A stretch of 64,000 nucleotides of DNA from Multifurca ochricompacta (GCA_022496185.1 WTXG01000008.1:496001-560000), one strand, 5' to 3'. Positions 35,785-48,574 are shown, counted from the first letter of the stretch. Numbers and translations are program-made. The notes: generated by a model not told the origin, from the sequence alone.

Positions 35785-37019
35785 TCATAATGTACCGACA
35801 CTACTGAGAAAGAGGTCTTTAGTCACGGCACACCGGTCCTTGTCATGGCCCGCGCTATTCTCGAATGCTTTTACGAGTGACGCTTGACCGTCGTCAATCC
35901 TTTGGAAGAAGATTTACTCAGCTAATCCACCAGCGCAAGGAGATCGCATACCATTCCACTTCGTGTGCCTTGTCGTCCAACGCGGTTTTGATCGTTGCCC
36001 ATGAAAAACGAGCGATGGAGGGATACCCAAACGTCTTCTCAAGAGAATCTCTCACCCAGGCTTTTGTACTAGGGTCTGGGATGTGAGGATGTGAGGTTCG
36101 ATTTTGCTCAGAGGCAGGAAGACTGTTCAAGATAAGCACCTGATGGATACCCGCTACCAAGCTCTGTAGACCAAGTTCGCTTGACACATGACGCTTCCCC
36201 TGACACGTCTTTGTCTTCGTCGAGGGCGTCTTCCTCGAACAGCCAGCCCTCGATCCAAGCGTCACGCGTTACTTTCGCTGCGACACTCGCTGCGCCAACT
36301 ATCTTATACTTAGAATCGGCTTTGGCAGTTACTGTAAAGTTAATGCCGGGGAAGTGCGATGACAAAAGTTGCTCGTAGGGCTTTGTGGCACCCAGGGCGT
36401 CAACATACACCTAGAAGAAGGTCAGCTAGTAGTACCAAGCACTAAAGCCTGATCGCGACCTCGGTTAACTCGATACCTCGCTGGAGTACTTCGCGGATGA
36501 GTAGAATGGTGGCGTCTTGAGATTGTTTGTTAAGGTTGGTTGGAGGTCGGCGGAGCATTCCGCTCGAGATGTCCCGGGGACTAGAGCTTTTGTTGTAGGC
36601 CATATCCTGACAGGAAATGAAAGTTTTACTCGCCTTAGGACCCTCACAGACCACCCGAGGCTCGCGACGTCGCTGCTCAAAGTGTTTAGCAACGAGGCGC
36701 GCGTATCGGACGAGAGCGTTTTGGAGTCTGCCACAGGTAGATGGAGAACCGAAGTGATTCATGCAGGAGCGGTCGCACCTGCAAACCCTAGATCATTGAG
36801 CTGCTCCTCGTAGGATGTTGGACAATAGGCAACGCCGTAGACCAAAGGACCCAGGACTGGACCACGTCCAGCTTCGTCAACGCCAAGGATGTACGGCCCT
36901 GGTGCCGTTGGCGTCGGGGAGTGATAAGTGTACGATGAGAGGAGAGGACTTGTCTTGTCAATTATTGATGGGATGTTCCGCGCCTTTGCACGACTTTTTT
37001 CCGCGAATTCGTTCAACAT
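35785..37019 (-). CDS. Ribonuclease H2 catalytic subunit A
   Basis: The start is the ATG at 37019 ([18 protein letters not shown]). The active-site set of type 2 RNase H is visible: [20 protein letters not shown] (Asp and Glu), [16 protein letters not shown] (third Asp) and [20 protein letters not shown] (fourth Asp region). The C-terminal exon, joined through a 53-nt intron, reads [17 protein letters not shown] then [17 protein letters not shown], as in eukaryotic RNASEH2A. It cuts RNA-DNA hybrids and single ribonucleotides left in DNA, in the nucleus with subunits B and C. Length is about 310 residues after splicing, normal for the family. About four introns are present. It shares a short 120-bp gap with the next minus-strand gene. 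Confidence 0.92.
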
Positions 37020-37139
37020 TGAACGCAGCCTGAGATAACCAAATGGGTTGGAGGACCGCGTTCGTGTTGTTTCGATTTGTTTGTTATACAATATTAATTA
37101 CCTCTGCCTCTGCAAAGCGCAGACATAATATATAATATT

Positions 37140-37927
37140 TTAAATTCTCCTTGATAAACTCCTTACGTCCGGTGTGATACCCATCCCATCCATACCCATT
37201 CCTACACCCATACCCCGCGTTACCATTGGCGAACCACGATCCCCACTACCGTAGAAATGAGCTGGTGGAATAGCGCTGAATTGTGGACCACCAGGATACG
37301 AGCCACCCATCTGGCCTGGTATACCATGTCTTGTGGGGGTTCCCACAATTGGCGACATCCCCACTCCATTAGATGAATGATGCCCAGCGACAGGAAAGTG
37401 GTGCGCGCGCTGATTTGGTGGTAGAGGGTTCGAGCTTGTCGATGGCAAGTTCTCAGATGCTACGTTGGAGGTCCCATGTTTATCCTCCTTTTGGTACTCT
37501 AACAAAGGACTCGGATCGCAATACAAGTGGGAGCCCTCATCAACTTGAAATCTTAGAATAATGATTCGATTCAGTTATTTGAGCTAAGTTAGAGGAAGGT
37601 GATTGCGCTAAGACGTACTGTTGTGTGCCACATCCCACTGCGGTCCACGCTCGGCACGAGCAGTAAGTAGCATAGAATTCCACTCAGAAGCACTTTCCTA
37701 TTATTTGAATCAAGTCTATGGAAGATGAGCTACACGAGGTGTGAACATACGATGGCGAGAGCAATCGCACTCGAAATCTCGTTGGTTGGTTGCCGAACAT
37801 CCGTGCGAATTCGTTTCTCTTTTGCAAGAGCTTCAATTTGTGCAGTGAGTGCAGGCCCTATGCGCTGGGAGTTGTGTCTTGGTACATGAACTTTGATATT
37901 CTTAGCGCGTTTCTTGCTGGGAGACAT
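37140..37927 (-). CDS. Hypothetical protein with basic N-terminus and Gly/Met/Pro-rich tail
   Basis: Three exons give about 215 residues, starting MSPSKKRAKNIKVHVPRHN at 37927. The first 60 residues are basic and helical (GPALTAQIEALAKEKRIRTD, NEISSAIALAI). Exon 2 gives ESASEWNSMLLTARAERGPQ then WDVAHN. Exon 3 (from about 37558) starts FQVDEGSHLYCDPSPLLEYQ and ends in a Gly/Met-rich stretch (VTRGMGVGMGMDGMGI). I do not recognise a family. The structure suggests a nuclear adaptor protein. It diverges from the coiled-coil gene by 109 bp. Confidence 0.68.
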
Positions 37928-38036
37928 TGAGAAAGTGGTGGGAAAGGACAAGGTTGCAGCTTCTATTAAGCGCCACCGCGACTTGCTTTCTTTCGTACAT
38001 GGTCGAGTGGACGTCTCTCCTTCTAGTCCCTATATT
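37928..38036. promoter_or_regulatory. Short divergent promoter (109 bp)
   Basis: The space between two outward-facing ATGs. No TATA box is visible. The assignment rests on gene orientation only. Confidence 0.4.
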
Positions 38037-40099
38037 ATGTCTATTCTCTCCCGATTACCGAACTTAATACCCTCCACGCCGTCCTCTGCACCACAGGAGG
38101 CCATGATCGCCTCGCAGAAAGCGCACATTGACGAACTCGTGCAGAAGACGCGTACACTCGAGCACACTATCAAGCGTCTTCAGGAGCAGCTATCAAATCT
38201 ACGCGCAGAATGGCGGGCTGAACGTGCAGAGTGGGCAGACGGTTGTGATTCGCTCATGGCTTGCCATCGCATCGCGCATCTTCGGACGAATGTCCTTCTG
38301 GTTCAGGAGCGCGTCGCGCTCGCTCATGAACGTGAACTCACGCGCCAAGAGCGCATTGCGGTAATTCAACGAGATTATAACCTTACTTTATTCAAGGCAC
38401 GAGAGAAGGAAGTCGAGATAGAAGCTGACCAGTTGAGGGGGACTTGAGGAACGCGACTGATGGGAACCTGGTTCTCGTCACGGAACTCAAGGAAAGGCTA
38501 GCCGAAGGGATGCGGGAGTTGAAGGAGAAGGTCACTTTTTGCGTGAGGCAGAGAAAGCGAGAGAAGAGGCTGAGGTGCGCTGCTTAGCATTGTTTCAATC
38601 ACGAATCGCATATGTTGTCTTTCTTTTCTGTGTTTGTATAGAAACATTCCGGCCGCATACATACCGAACAGGCCGCCTTGCAGGCTCAGCTCTCATCTGC
38701 TCGTACAAATGTGGACATGCTTACGCTGCGTCTGGAAGACGCTAATACGGCTCTTGCAGAGAAGGACAGACTGAACAGTGAACTGCAACAAGAGAAAGCT
38801 ACTCTCAAAGTCCAGGTTGGGAAGTGGAAATCACTCGGTGATCATGGTGGGGTAGAAGTGGAGGAGTTGCACAAGCAACGCGCCACCTTGAAGAGTCAAG
38901 TAGAGCATTTAGAATCTCGTGTGACCGAAGAGCAACACAAGGCATTGGCGCATGAAAAGGCCCTTCAAAAGGAACACAAAAAGATCGAGAAATTGCAAGA
39001 GGCTTTAGAGGAGCAAACTGTACGTACTCGCATTGCAATCCTAAGCGCCACCTTTCCGAGCTTGTTCCGCCCATAGCGCATCGCGGAGGAGGCGAAGGCT
39101 ATAGCAGAGGCGAATCGCCGTGACGGAGCTGGGGATGCCAGGATGAATAAGAAACTACAGAAGTTGACTGCCGCACTGGAAGAGCAGGCGGTAGGTGCTT
39201 AATGAAACATGCTCTACTATCCCGCACTAAGCATGACCCAGGAGAAGGCCGTGAAGGCTGAAGAGGAGGCATCTCTGCTTGAAGAGCAGTCTCGATGTTA
39301 CAAGGACGAATTGGATAAGGCACTGAGTCAGATTGAGAAGCTGAGAGCAACGTTGCAACTTGTGGGTGCCTTCCTTTGCCGACCCTGTGTTGCTCTAATC
39401 ACGCTTTCAGAATGGCTCGACGTCCCGCTCACGAGCGCTGTCCGGTCATACGTCAGACGAAGTTGAGATCATTAAACGACGCCAGTCGGAGGTATCGCAC
39501 CCTCCCGCCGTAGAGAGCAGCCACCCAAACCAGAAAGTAGCCTCCAACAATAGCCTTATTCCCGTCAAAGAGCCAAGTGATACATTAATCGTTCTCTTAC
39601 ATTTCTGGTTCTAAAATGATGACAGACGGGAACGCCAAGAAAACCTCCAAGAAGCCCGACAAGGGGAAGGATTCACAGAAGAGCAGAATGTCAACTTCAG
39701 ACTACAAAGGCAAACGAAAAGAACTTCCCGACGACGATGGAATCACGACAATAGAGAGCGTGGGCGAGGCGAACTCAAAGGCTCAGAGGGGCCAGACAAA
39801 GGGCAAAGAGCCGCAGCCCGCCGCAGATGCCAGTAGAGATAGGGACGATATTGCCGTGCCAAAGAGGAAAAAAAGGAGAAAGCTGAATGTGAATCCTTTC
39901 GCCTCTGCGAAACCTGCTTCGCTAGATTGGGCAAATCAATTTAATCTAGTAAGCTTTATCGACGTCGAGGTCCTATGTCACCGCTAATTTCATTCAGGGA
40001 GGTGGAGGCTTGAACATCCCGACTGAGCTCTCCCCTGTGAAAGTGCCAGCACGTTCACTAGCCGGCAAATCTGCGTCTAATTCATTCTGGAAGAGTTGA
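38037..40099 (+). CDS. Coiled-coil protein with basic nuclear-type tail; two frame breaks
   Basis: The start at 38037 reads MSILSRLPNLIPSTPSSAPQ. Long heptad-rich coiled coil follows: HIDELVQKTRTLEHTIKRLQ, VLVTELKERLAEGMRELKEK, LRLEDANTALAEKDRLNSEL and later ALSQIEKLRATLQ, split by short introns. The tail is basic (VPKRKKRRKLNVNPFASAKP) and ends in ELSPVKVPARSLAG. It may be a structural nuclear, kinetochore or spindle-pole protein; I do not recognise a named family. The conserved heptad frame shifts by one base at a G5 run (38437-38441) and at a T5 run (38536-38540), where no intron can fit. Read literally, the protein would stop at 38447. Confidence 0.68.
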
Positions 40100-40361
40100 T
40101 GATAGGCGATCTGGGTGGAGGACAGTGTACTCTATGAACAATGTATTGGTCGTATAAACGTTAATATATTGTAGGTGTCAGTAAGGGGTGCACGCGATGG
40201 TAATAGAAAGATGAATGGTGGCTGATAAGTGCAGAGGTCTAAGGTAATTAATATGCGTGTACTCGTACATTATGAATGTTCCGATTGTTGGCTAGGTTCT
40301 GAGTGGAAAAATTCGGGCACATCACGTATAAGAACCTATTTGCCAACCATTGTCTAAGACA

Positions 40362-41551
40362 TCAAGCAGGATAGCCATGAAGGTCACGTACAATGACAAC
40401 TTCGACCGCGATGAGCGCAATGATAACGAGCTCCATGCGAGCACTGGATGTCTAAGAAAAACCAAGTCATCCTCTTGTGTGGGCGGGAGGGAAGGGGAAG
40501 AGGCAAGATCTCACTTCATGCAGAAGCTGTCGAAGCACGGATTGCACCTCTGCCGCATATGTTATTTTGTCATTTACTGAGCGGGTCCGAGACTTCACTT
40601 CCAACGCAGCGCTTAAAGAATTGAAGTACCCTAAGCCAAAGTTAGCCTAAGGAAAGGGGATATGCAAAGAACCAATCCACTTCCCTTCCAGTACTGGCTG
40701 ATCCCAGTAGAAGTCCGGCGTTTCGGAGAAATTCTCTCTGTTCAGATTAAGGCCCTGGCGGAAGCGTAACAGCTCCCCCAACTTTTTGACGAGAGCGCGG
40801 CGACCCATGCCAGGCTTCCCGGTTTTCTCTAGGGCCAGAGGGAGCGAAGACATGGACGAGAGGTAGTCCTCGAGAGAAGCCTCAAGAGCAGAGAGAGCAG
40901 TCGAGCGTGACAGGGCTTGTGAGAACGCGTAGCGTGCCAACACTGTCTCTTGAGGGAATATGGAAGGCGGCAACGAACCGGGAAGAATATCTGGGTCGGT
41001 CAGTTGTGGACCGCCACCAAGGATGATCAGGTCTCCTTGAAGTCGCGTCTTCCTGGGATGGCGAAAGTGGACATCAAACATTCGACATACGTACGGCCAA
41101 CGTGATAAATGGAAGGTACGTACTCTGAGGGATCAGTGGCAAATTCTAATTCCTCAACTTCTGGTTCTGCGAGAGCTCCAACCTCCGCTCGGGCGGGGGT
41201 CAACACGTCCCTTCTGAACCGCATCGCGTCCTCCTCCGAAAGACCCCAGCATACGAAACTGCCATTCTTAAAGATGAAAACCTCGCCCTCGCGTCCCTCG
41301 CCGCTCCATTTTGGCACCCAGTACGCGTCATGAAGTGGACGAGCAGTCGGTGGCAACCGCGTCCGCAAACGCGTCAGAAGGTAGCGTTCAGAAGTTGCGA
41401 GTGTAGATATGGGGTGGATTTCGCTTTGTGTAGGTTTGGGATTGGCACGAATGGAGAGGGAATCGGACGCGGTGCGGCGTAGCGAGGTATGAGCTTTGGG
41501 CTTAAAGGATCCTTGTGGTAAAGTTGACTCAGAAGTGTAGGTCCTTCGCAA
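40362..41551 (-). CDS. DUF155 protein, RMND1/SIF3-like (5' exon not resolved)
   Basis: The main exon encodes EVFIFKNGSFVCWGLSEEDA, FATDPSEYVPSIY, LQGDLIILG, then the core RYAFSQALSRSTALSALEAS and FRQGLNLNRENFSETPDFYW. A further exon gives YFNSLSAALEVKSRTRSVND and ITYAAEVQSVLRQLLHE, and a hydrophobic C-terminal helix ELVIIALIAVEVVI. This is the DUF155 domain of RMND1 and the yeast RMD1/RMD8 group. RMND1 supports mitochondrial translation from the inner membrane. No ATG opens the frame at 41551; upstream minus-strand sequence to about 41850 contains Arg-rich, presequence-like stretches that may be a 5' exon. The last codons depend on whether a final intron near 40367-40400 is used. Confidence 0.8.
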
Positions 41552-41934
41552 TATCCCTACCCTCGTAGCTACAATGTGAGGTAGAAGCCATGTACTCTTG
41601 CTGGTGGCATCACACGCCTGGGGTTCAAGATGCGTGCATGTCGAAATATGACTGACAGTGATGGAGATTGCATGGCCAGCCCGTTTTTAATAACAAGAAA
41701 GAACGCCAATGTCTTGTAGTTCCAGGGGCCTGACCGAAATTTGGTAGCAACAACAGAAAAAAAATAACGGGGGAGGAGGTCTTGGTTTGATGCTGAGCCG
41801 GCTTATGACGAAGCGACGCGGCACGAAGTGTTACCGTCTTTGCCAACAGCACATGTGCAATTGTACGCTACTTTTAGGGAAGGTTGAAGATTGCGCTTGC
41901 GCGAGTATAGAGGGTACAGTATGAAGGTAAGGGT

Positions 41935-43296
41935 CTACGACATTTCGACATCACTCTCACTTTCTTCATAGTCTTCCCAATCTTCCTCATCCTGGTCATC
42001 ATCTTCCAGAGAGGGTTGGATTCCTAGCCTCTCCAATTTTAATATGAGTTCTTTGGCATGTTCAAGTATAGGACGGTCAGGGTGACTTTGACTGACATGA
42101 AGCTGGAATTACGGGCAATGGGTCGACAGAATCGTAGGACAGGATAACTCAAGGGAACGCACTGTTTTACAAGTCTCCAAACAATCCCGCGAATCCCTCG
42201 CAAGCTCCTCCCAGGTGAGTTCGTCGAGTTTTCCTCCTTGTTCGCGGGCTTTCTCAGACATAAGGAAGAGACACCAGCCTTCCAAATACCAAGCCTCGAC
42301 CTCTTCGTCGTCAGACGCCATTATGCCTTGTAGAACCGTCAACGCAGGAGTGAACAATGACAGCTCGAGGAATAGTTTTGTAAGGTTCAGTCGACTAGCT
42401 ATTGGCGGCAACCGGGAATCATCTACAGAGACAAGGTGAAGGGGGCCCAGGGGCAAGTGGAGGAGTGCTGAACCCACCTTGCTCTAAGTCTTTCCACGAG
42501 GACCATGCCCTCTTAAGAGTCTCCTTCGCTTCATCAGGCCTTTGTTGAGACATGCGAACGGAAGCGAGGGTCTGCAACGCTTCCGTATTTTCTGGGTCTA
42601 CTTGCAGTGCGGTCTTCAAGAGTTCCTCACAATTGGATTCCGCGGTGGGGTCAAAGCTGGAGAGACCGTTAACGTGCTGCTGCGGATCACGGCGCATGGC
42701 GCGCAACAGAGTACACACCATAAATCATACGCAGGATCCATCCATATTTCGACTTGCCCGACGAGTGCTCGGACAATGGTTCGCCTCGTCTCATCCTCAT
42801 CAAATTTCGTCAAAGTAGAGTCTACCGCTCGTTCCTTTCCCTTCAGCTGGAGCATCAGAATGTCGACAGCCGAGGCAAAATGCTTTAATGCCATCTGGGG
42901 GTCATCGTCGCTCAGTTGGGCAAGATAGAGATGGGCAGCAGGTGGGGGTGAGGATGGTGCTCCTGGATTCGGCGGCAACAATGATAAGAAGGTCTAACAG
43001 GACCAGGCTGAACACGGAACGGCGCTTTCAAGCGACATGAAAACTCACCTTTTGGCTGCATCCAAAAGTCCTGTCTCGAGCTGCACTACGCCGAGTATTT
43101 CTTTGGCCTCGGCATTATCAGGAGCACGTTGTAGCACACGCTCGACAAAACGCCCCGCAAGATCATAATCGCATCGGACGATCAGCTCCTGAGCTTTCAA
43201 AAGCAAATCGTCGGTTGTTGGTTCGGACTTCTTGATCTCTGTTAGCTCAGCAGCGGGCGGTCGAGCTTTGCGAGACTTTAGACGAGACCGACCCAT
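41935..43296 (-). CDS. TPR chaperone of ribosomal protein L4, ACL4-like
   Basis: The start is MGRSRLKSRKARPPAAELTE at 43296. TPR motifs follow: DYDLAGRFVERVLQRAPDNA, EAKEILGVVQLETGLLDAAK, PQMALKHFASAVDIL, LLKTALQVDPENTEALQTLA and SQQRPDEAKETLKRAW. The C-terminal third has EEVEAWYLEGWCLFLMSEKA and a highly acidic end (EDDDQDEEDWEDYEESESD) closing at 41935. This layout, a basic N-terminus, TPR superhelix and acidic tail, is that of yeast Acl4, which escorts new RPL4 to the nucleolus. About five short introns are present. It diverges from the next gene by 155 bp. Confidence 0.85.
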
Positions 43297-43451
43297 ACGC
43301 ACGCACACGCACTAACCTAAGTGAGTGACCCGGACCCGGACCCGGACCCGGGTCGAGTGAGTTGTGAGTTGCGGCAAATTGCGAGTTGTATTTCGGTAAA
43401 ACCCGAACGTGACCCCCCACGCAGGGCTGTTGGGTGTGTTAGACAAGAGAC
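43297..43451. promoter_or_regulatory. Divergent promoter with six-base repeat
   Basis: The 155-bp gap between the ACL4-like gene and the next plus-strand gene. It contains about four units of GGACCC at 43328-43352, a GC-rich sequence that could bind a zinc-finger factor, though it may be just another of the hexamer arrays seen across the window. Confidence 0.45.
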
Positions 43452-44739
43452 ATGAACTTGAATAGGTTTGATGTGAACGACGACCCGTCATCTAACGATT
43501 TATTCTTCGAGAGGCTGGATGCCTTTACAGAGAAGACACTAGCAGACATAAAGGCGTTCTCAATCCGAGAGAATATCCCTTACGATCAAGTGGGTTTTCA
43601 AGTTTGTGCTACTCTGCTCCAATCTAGAATCGTGCCTAAGGATTCGCTTCGCTACTCAGGTTCGGCGCCATGTCGCAGAAAGACATTCCCAGTACCTTTT
43701 CAGTAACTTGATTCCTTTGCTTGCCCGTCAACAAAACAGTGCGTCCTAGGGAGCCTTAACCACGTCCCTCTTATACCCATATCTCGTACGGTGATTATAG
43801 TCCGCGATATTCTTTTGTCAACTTCTCAGGTGCTAGAGTCTTTGCAAGATATTGCAGGCGTACAGTCCTTTTTCCTTGCTATCAATCCCAACGATGCGGA
43901 TGACGAGGGCTTTCTGGGCGGGACCACACTTGGTAGAGAGTTTTGGAGGAGTCTACGAGGTGGCGGTACAGCAGGTGCAAAGTCCTTGAAGTCTCTGGCC
44001 CTGTCCACCCCCAACATTCTTCTTCGTCATCCGCTGTCGTATTTCATGGAACTGGACTACCATCTCGTCAGAAAGAAACCGCTCATTCTTTGAAATCGGA
44101 GGTCTATGCCAGAGTGCGCACTCTGCTGAGGCGTGTCTTTGGCGGCTTCTGTTACTTTGCGTAACTGATGACATGTCGTCACGACAGAACAACGTCTGGA
44201 ATTCGTAACGCTGAGATGAAATGGACAAATCACGGCAATCTGAGCGTTTACGGTGTTCGCCTCGAAGGCTGGCCTGGCAGCATCCCCATGCAGAATCCTT
44301 CCACTCTTTCTACGAGTCAAAACAGGGAATTGAGGGATGCTATTATAAACGGGACCCTCAAGTTCTGTTGCATCAATGGCGAGACATCATTACCATCCGA
44401 TGGTGCATTATATGGGCCAGGTGGCACCTCAAGTGACCTGTCTTGGGCGATTTCGGAAGAATTTAATACTCCAGTCAGAAGCTTTTCTCTTTGACCTTGA
44501 TCATACTCCGCCCTCTGATGCAGTGTATAGATATTTATCGAATCCCAGGTGTCAAACGTTACCAATGCAGAGCGAATCGCCCATCGCAAGGAGCTAACTA
44601 ATTATTTCCCAGGCGTTACGGTCCCCATAGTGGGAGAGATAGAATCAGATGGAGGAGAGTGCGAACCTACTATGGTGAAGGTGACATGAGATCATCATCC
44701 TCACGAAAAAGCAAAAGGAAGAGGATAGATATTGACTAA
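43452..44739 (+). CDS. Hypothetical protein of a mushroom-specific family
   Basis: The start at 43452 is MNLNRFDVNDDPSSNDLFFE. It continues DAFTEKTLADIKAFSIRENI, then LESLQDIAGVQSFFLAINPN, a segment ILLRHPLS and KSEVYARVRTLLRR, and a conserved block GIRNAEMKWTNHGNLSVYGV then RLEGWPGSIPMQNPSTLS. The block 'NAEMKWTN...YGVRLEGWP' recurs in large uncharacterised agaricomycete families I remember but cannot name. The last intron (GCTAAC branch, CCCAG acceptor at about 44631) leads to a basic tail ending KSKRKRIDID at 44739. The basic tail suggests a nuclear protein. Exon edges in the middle are approximate. Confidence 0.65.
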
Positions 44740-44871
44740 AGACGGGTCCCTCACTTAATTTTTAATCATTATTGGCATAGTGGATTGGGACCGGATGACC
44801 CCGGGCCGACGAGATGTTGATGTTGATGTCGATTCGATAAAAATCCGTAACCCCTTCACCCTTTCCTTAAC

Positions 44872-46301
44872 ATGTTTTCATCATTCTTCTCGTAAGTGTT
44901 TAGCACAGCTGAACCTGCCATTCATGACGATTGCGCAGGTCAGCGCCCGCTGTTGACCCGCAGGCGCCGAATTTTCTGCCAGTCTCCTCTCTCTTCTCGC
45001 CTCATGAGTTATTCGGCGAGTTGGAACCGAAGGATATCGAGTGGACATGCGCAAGTGGATTCGTGACGGAGACGCAGATATGGTACACGATCCTTGAAGA
45101 TGGGTCGTCGGTTATGTGTCAAGTTATTCATTCTTCCGTTGGGTATGCTCCCCCTTTCCTATTGGAAACCCGTGATGAATCTAACACCAGTCAAGGGTGT
45201 GGTATCCCACTATCCAATTCACCTTTAAGGTCTTCAATCCTAAAACAGGAGAGACGACATGGCGCTCTGTTAATGTTTCTAATTTCGTGACCCCCCCGCC
45301 CGACTTGGATAAGCGTTCAAGTAAGGCTGATGAATTCACGATCACGCATAAGGATGCCCCTGGCACACATTTTCCGGAATCATATACTATCTCGGTCAAC
45401 CTCTCAGAAGAACTGCAGATTTCCCTTGAGGTTCGGCGACCCGTAGGATCTCCTGGCTTTAAGGTTGGCAAAGGTTCCGATGGCGGGTATTCATACTTCG
45501 GTCCCGATGCTGCACAACCGGAGGGCTATGTTGTGCATCGCTTTTGGCCCCTTACTAGTACAACTGGGAGTATAACATCGAAAGGAAAACCACTTGCCGT
45601 CGATGGCCCCGGTATGTTTGTGCACGCGATTCAAGGCATGAGACCGAATCTCGTTGCCTCACGCTGGAATTTCGCACACTTCCAAAGCTCGGCACATGGA
45701 GGCGTTTCTGCGATTCAGATGGAGTTTACGACGACCAATGCATATGGACGCAAGGGGCAGGTTCAGGTTATGTCGGCGTGAATGTCGGCGGGCTTGTCAT
45801 CGGCGGGAAGCTTGCCGCTGTGACGGCGGAGACAAAGTGGCCTGATGAAGCTCAGCCAGAGCAGGCGGACGTCATCTCACGGGCGCAACATCTGGACGGG
45901 GTACGCGATCCGGATACTGGATATACGCAACCTACGAAACTGCTGTTTCGCTGGGGAGCGAAATCCATTCTTCCCGATGCGCCTGGCTCAATTGAAGGTA
46001 CATTGGCGGTAGATGTCGGCAATCTCGAGGAGCCTAGGGGATTGATTGAGAAAGTGGACGTCCTCGCGGAAATTCCAACCGTGGTAAAGGCAGTTGTGAG
46101 CTACGTTGCTGGAACGAAGCCATATATTTACCAAGTAAGTGTTGGGAAGAAGTTTTTATAATGATGCTTAAGGAGATGCTACAGTGGATCAATCCGGCAA
46201 AACTCGTGCTTACTGGTCCAGATTCAGTCTTACCTGGCCTCGCAGGGGGGTTAGAGGTAGACGGATTTTTATACAATGAGGCCACGTTTATTTCGGAATA
46301 A
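44872..46301 (+). CDS. SVF1: Survival factor SVF1 (lipocalin-like); one frame break
   Basis: Exon 1 (44872 on) encodes MFSSFFS and joins through a GTAAGT intron to SAPAVDPQAPNFLPVSSLFS. Exons then give ELEPKDIEWTCASGFVTETQ, IWYTILEDGSSVMCQVIHSS, VWYPTIQFTFKVFNPKTGET, a long beta-rich middle, and GMRPNLVASRWNFAHFQSS. The C-terminal half has GGLVIGGKLAAVTAETKWPD and ends WINPAKLVLTGPD. The protein has the two lipocalin-like barrels of yeast Svf1, which moves ceramides between ER and Golgi and is needed under oxidative stress. The frame breaks by one base in a G4 run at 45754-45757, after AYGRKG; the family continues directly in the next frame. Confidence 0.9.
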
Positions 46302-46594
46302 CTGAAAGGGGAGAAATGGTTGTGAAGGATAGAATAACTCATTCAAATATTACGTTTTGCTTGATGGTTCTGTCATTCTTTGGCGTCTGCAAGCAACCGC
46401 AGCCGCAGAGCGCTGACGTTCGAGTCAGTTGGGCACAGCAGATAAGATTAAATTGAGTGAGAGATGTGAAGGACTTGTTCAACTCTACCAACTACCAACT
46501 ACCGACTACCGTCCATCCGATTTTCATCAACTGGTCAACTGGCCACGACCCCATCCTTTTGACCCTGCACAAACCATGTGCCATGTGCCATCAA

Positions 46595-48574
46595 ATGCTT
46601 CGTCCTTCAATACGACCCGTGTTGCGCTCAGTTGCTCCTCGAAAGCAACTCGCTGTACGCGCTGTACGCGCATGTCATACACATTCCTTCAGTGCCCACC
46701 GCGTTCCCCTTCTTATAGATGTACTCGCCCTCGTATACCAATTCAGACAATATCTGCTTTGCTTCAAATAGGTCATTCCTGCCAATCAAGGCGTAACGCT
46801 TCCTATTCCTCCTCCTCGAGGTCCTTCCATTCTACTCAAACAGTGCAAGCACTTCATCTCCCTTTTATTAGTCTTTTAGCAGCACTCAAGGTACGTCTCC
46901 AGTCCACCCTATGTAGTAGGCGTCAATTGATGAGTTGTCATCCCTCCAGTCGTCTGCCGTACTTGAGGTCATTCGCACGGCTGGTCGTGTTGCCCTCACA
47001 TTCATCCCTGTTCTCCTGGTTAAAAATCATGCATCACGCAAGCTTCTCAAGAAAATCGAAATAGTCAAGAAGGAATCAGGTGACAGTACTCTTCCGCGCC
47101 CCGTGAAAGAATTTGTCGCAAGGCAAGGAAATCTGCTGCAGAGTATACGCAGGCGCACCATCCTATTTCATGCCCTCATTTTTACGCCCTGCATCCTATT
47201 CTGGGCCGCTGTCGTCGCGAGCTTAGAGAGGACACCACTGACGGGAAGGTGAGGTGATCGACCTCCTTTCTAAATCCTTTCTATTTCCTGCAGTCAGTGC
47301 TCATAGTCTGTCCTGCAGGTGGCGGTTGATTTTACTTTCTCCCGAGGAAGAGGATGATATCGCGACCCAGTTGGCCGGTTCGGGGTGGTATCAAGCAGTG
47401 GGCGAGATCATTTCCAAGCATGGTCCCCCAAAAATCGTCCCACCTTCTGACTGGCGCTACACGTGGGTCAGGGACACCCTTCGGACACTTGAGGCTGTGA
47501 TACCAAAATTAGGTGATGAGAGGTCTCTAGCGCCCATCTGGCTCGAACGAGGCCATGGCGATGTCCCATTACCTCCTCCGCAGAGTATCCCTTGCGGCCG
47601 CGACCCCGTGCCGCTGAGTATGTTCGCCAATTGATGCAAAGTAATTGGTCTGCTCCGTTGCATGTCATCGCCGGTCCACCTTACTCTCTAATCGTTGTTG
47701 ATGACCCCGATGCTCGCAACGCATTTTCTTACGGCTTTGGGCCTGACGGTGCAGGGGGTATTGTCGTTTTCTCGGGCTTCCTGGACGACATCATCTCCAA
47801 GAATCCGGGGCTCACGGCGACCAACCGTGCAACGCAACATAGTGAGACTTCACTGTGGTTCAAAATATTTGGCAGCCTTTTCACCACCCCGTCGCCTCCG
47901 ACGCAGTATCATCCAACGCCAGAACAGACCGCAGATCTTGCAATATTGCTTGCCCATGAACTATCACACCTCGTGTTGTCACACCATCTCGAGACGTTAT
48001 CCTCGATGACCATCTTCGTACCAGGAGTTCTTTCACTCCTTTCTGATTTTATCCGCGCGCTCGTATTTCCAGTCACGATGCTCCTGGGTCCCTTCGTCAA
48101 CGATGCATTCGCGGACCTCGGAAAGGCAGGATCGGGAGAGCTCTCGAAGCTCGGCGAATATTGTACGAGTATGAAACAGGAGATTGAGGCCGATGTCGTT
48201 TCCGCGAGGTGATCCCCTTCCGGCTGCCGCCGTGACCGTCTTTTGCCCACTGATCAATGCTGACACACATACTTAGGTTGCTCGCTCACGCCGGCTTTGA
48301 CCCACGTAAAGCGGTGCGATTCTGGGAGGACCGCGCTGACGTCTTTCAAGGGTCGGAATGTGTTGCATCTGCGGTCTTTGAAAGCGAGCACCGTGAAAGT
48401 CAATCACAAAATACGTTCGCGTTGAGAATTGCAGGTTCAGGACATCCTGTGAACGAGGTCCGCGTCGAGAAATTACGCGAGGAGCTTGATCGCTGGCGCG
48501 CCGAGCGTGAGCGTGTACTCTTGGAACGGCAGACAAAACGAAGAAGTCCCAATGCGGATACAACACAACCATAG
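46595..48574 (+). CDS. OMA1-like mitochondrial M48 metalloprotease; one frame break
   Basis: The start at 46595 gives an Arg-rich, mitochondrial-type presequence (MLRPSIRPVLRSVAPRKQLA). An exon with a hydrophobic segment (RRTILFHALIFTPCILFWAA) follows, then the peptidase. The zinc motif HELSH is at 47954-47968 (LLAHELSHLVLSHHLE), with the downstream Glu in EIEADVVSARLLAHAGFDPR. Two hydrophobic stretches (IFVPGVLSLLSDFIRALVFP and its extension) flank it. OMA1 cleaves inner-membrane proteins such as OPA1/Mgm1 under stress. The frame is lost by one base at about 47571-47583, between DVPLPPP and AEYPLRPRPRA. The last exon, with DPRKAVRFWEDRADVF, ends at 48574. Confidence 0.85.

Noticed and set aside
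36517..36813. Plus-strand open frame across RNase H2A
   Set aside because: Antisense shadow of the conserved minus-strand exons.
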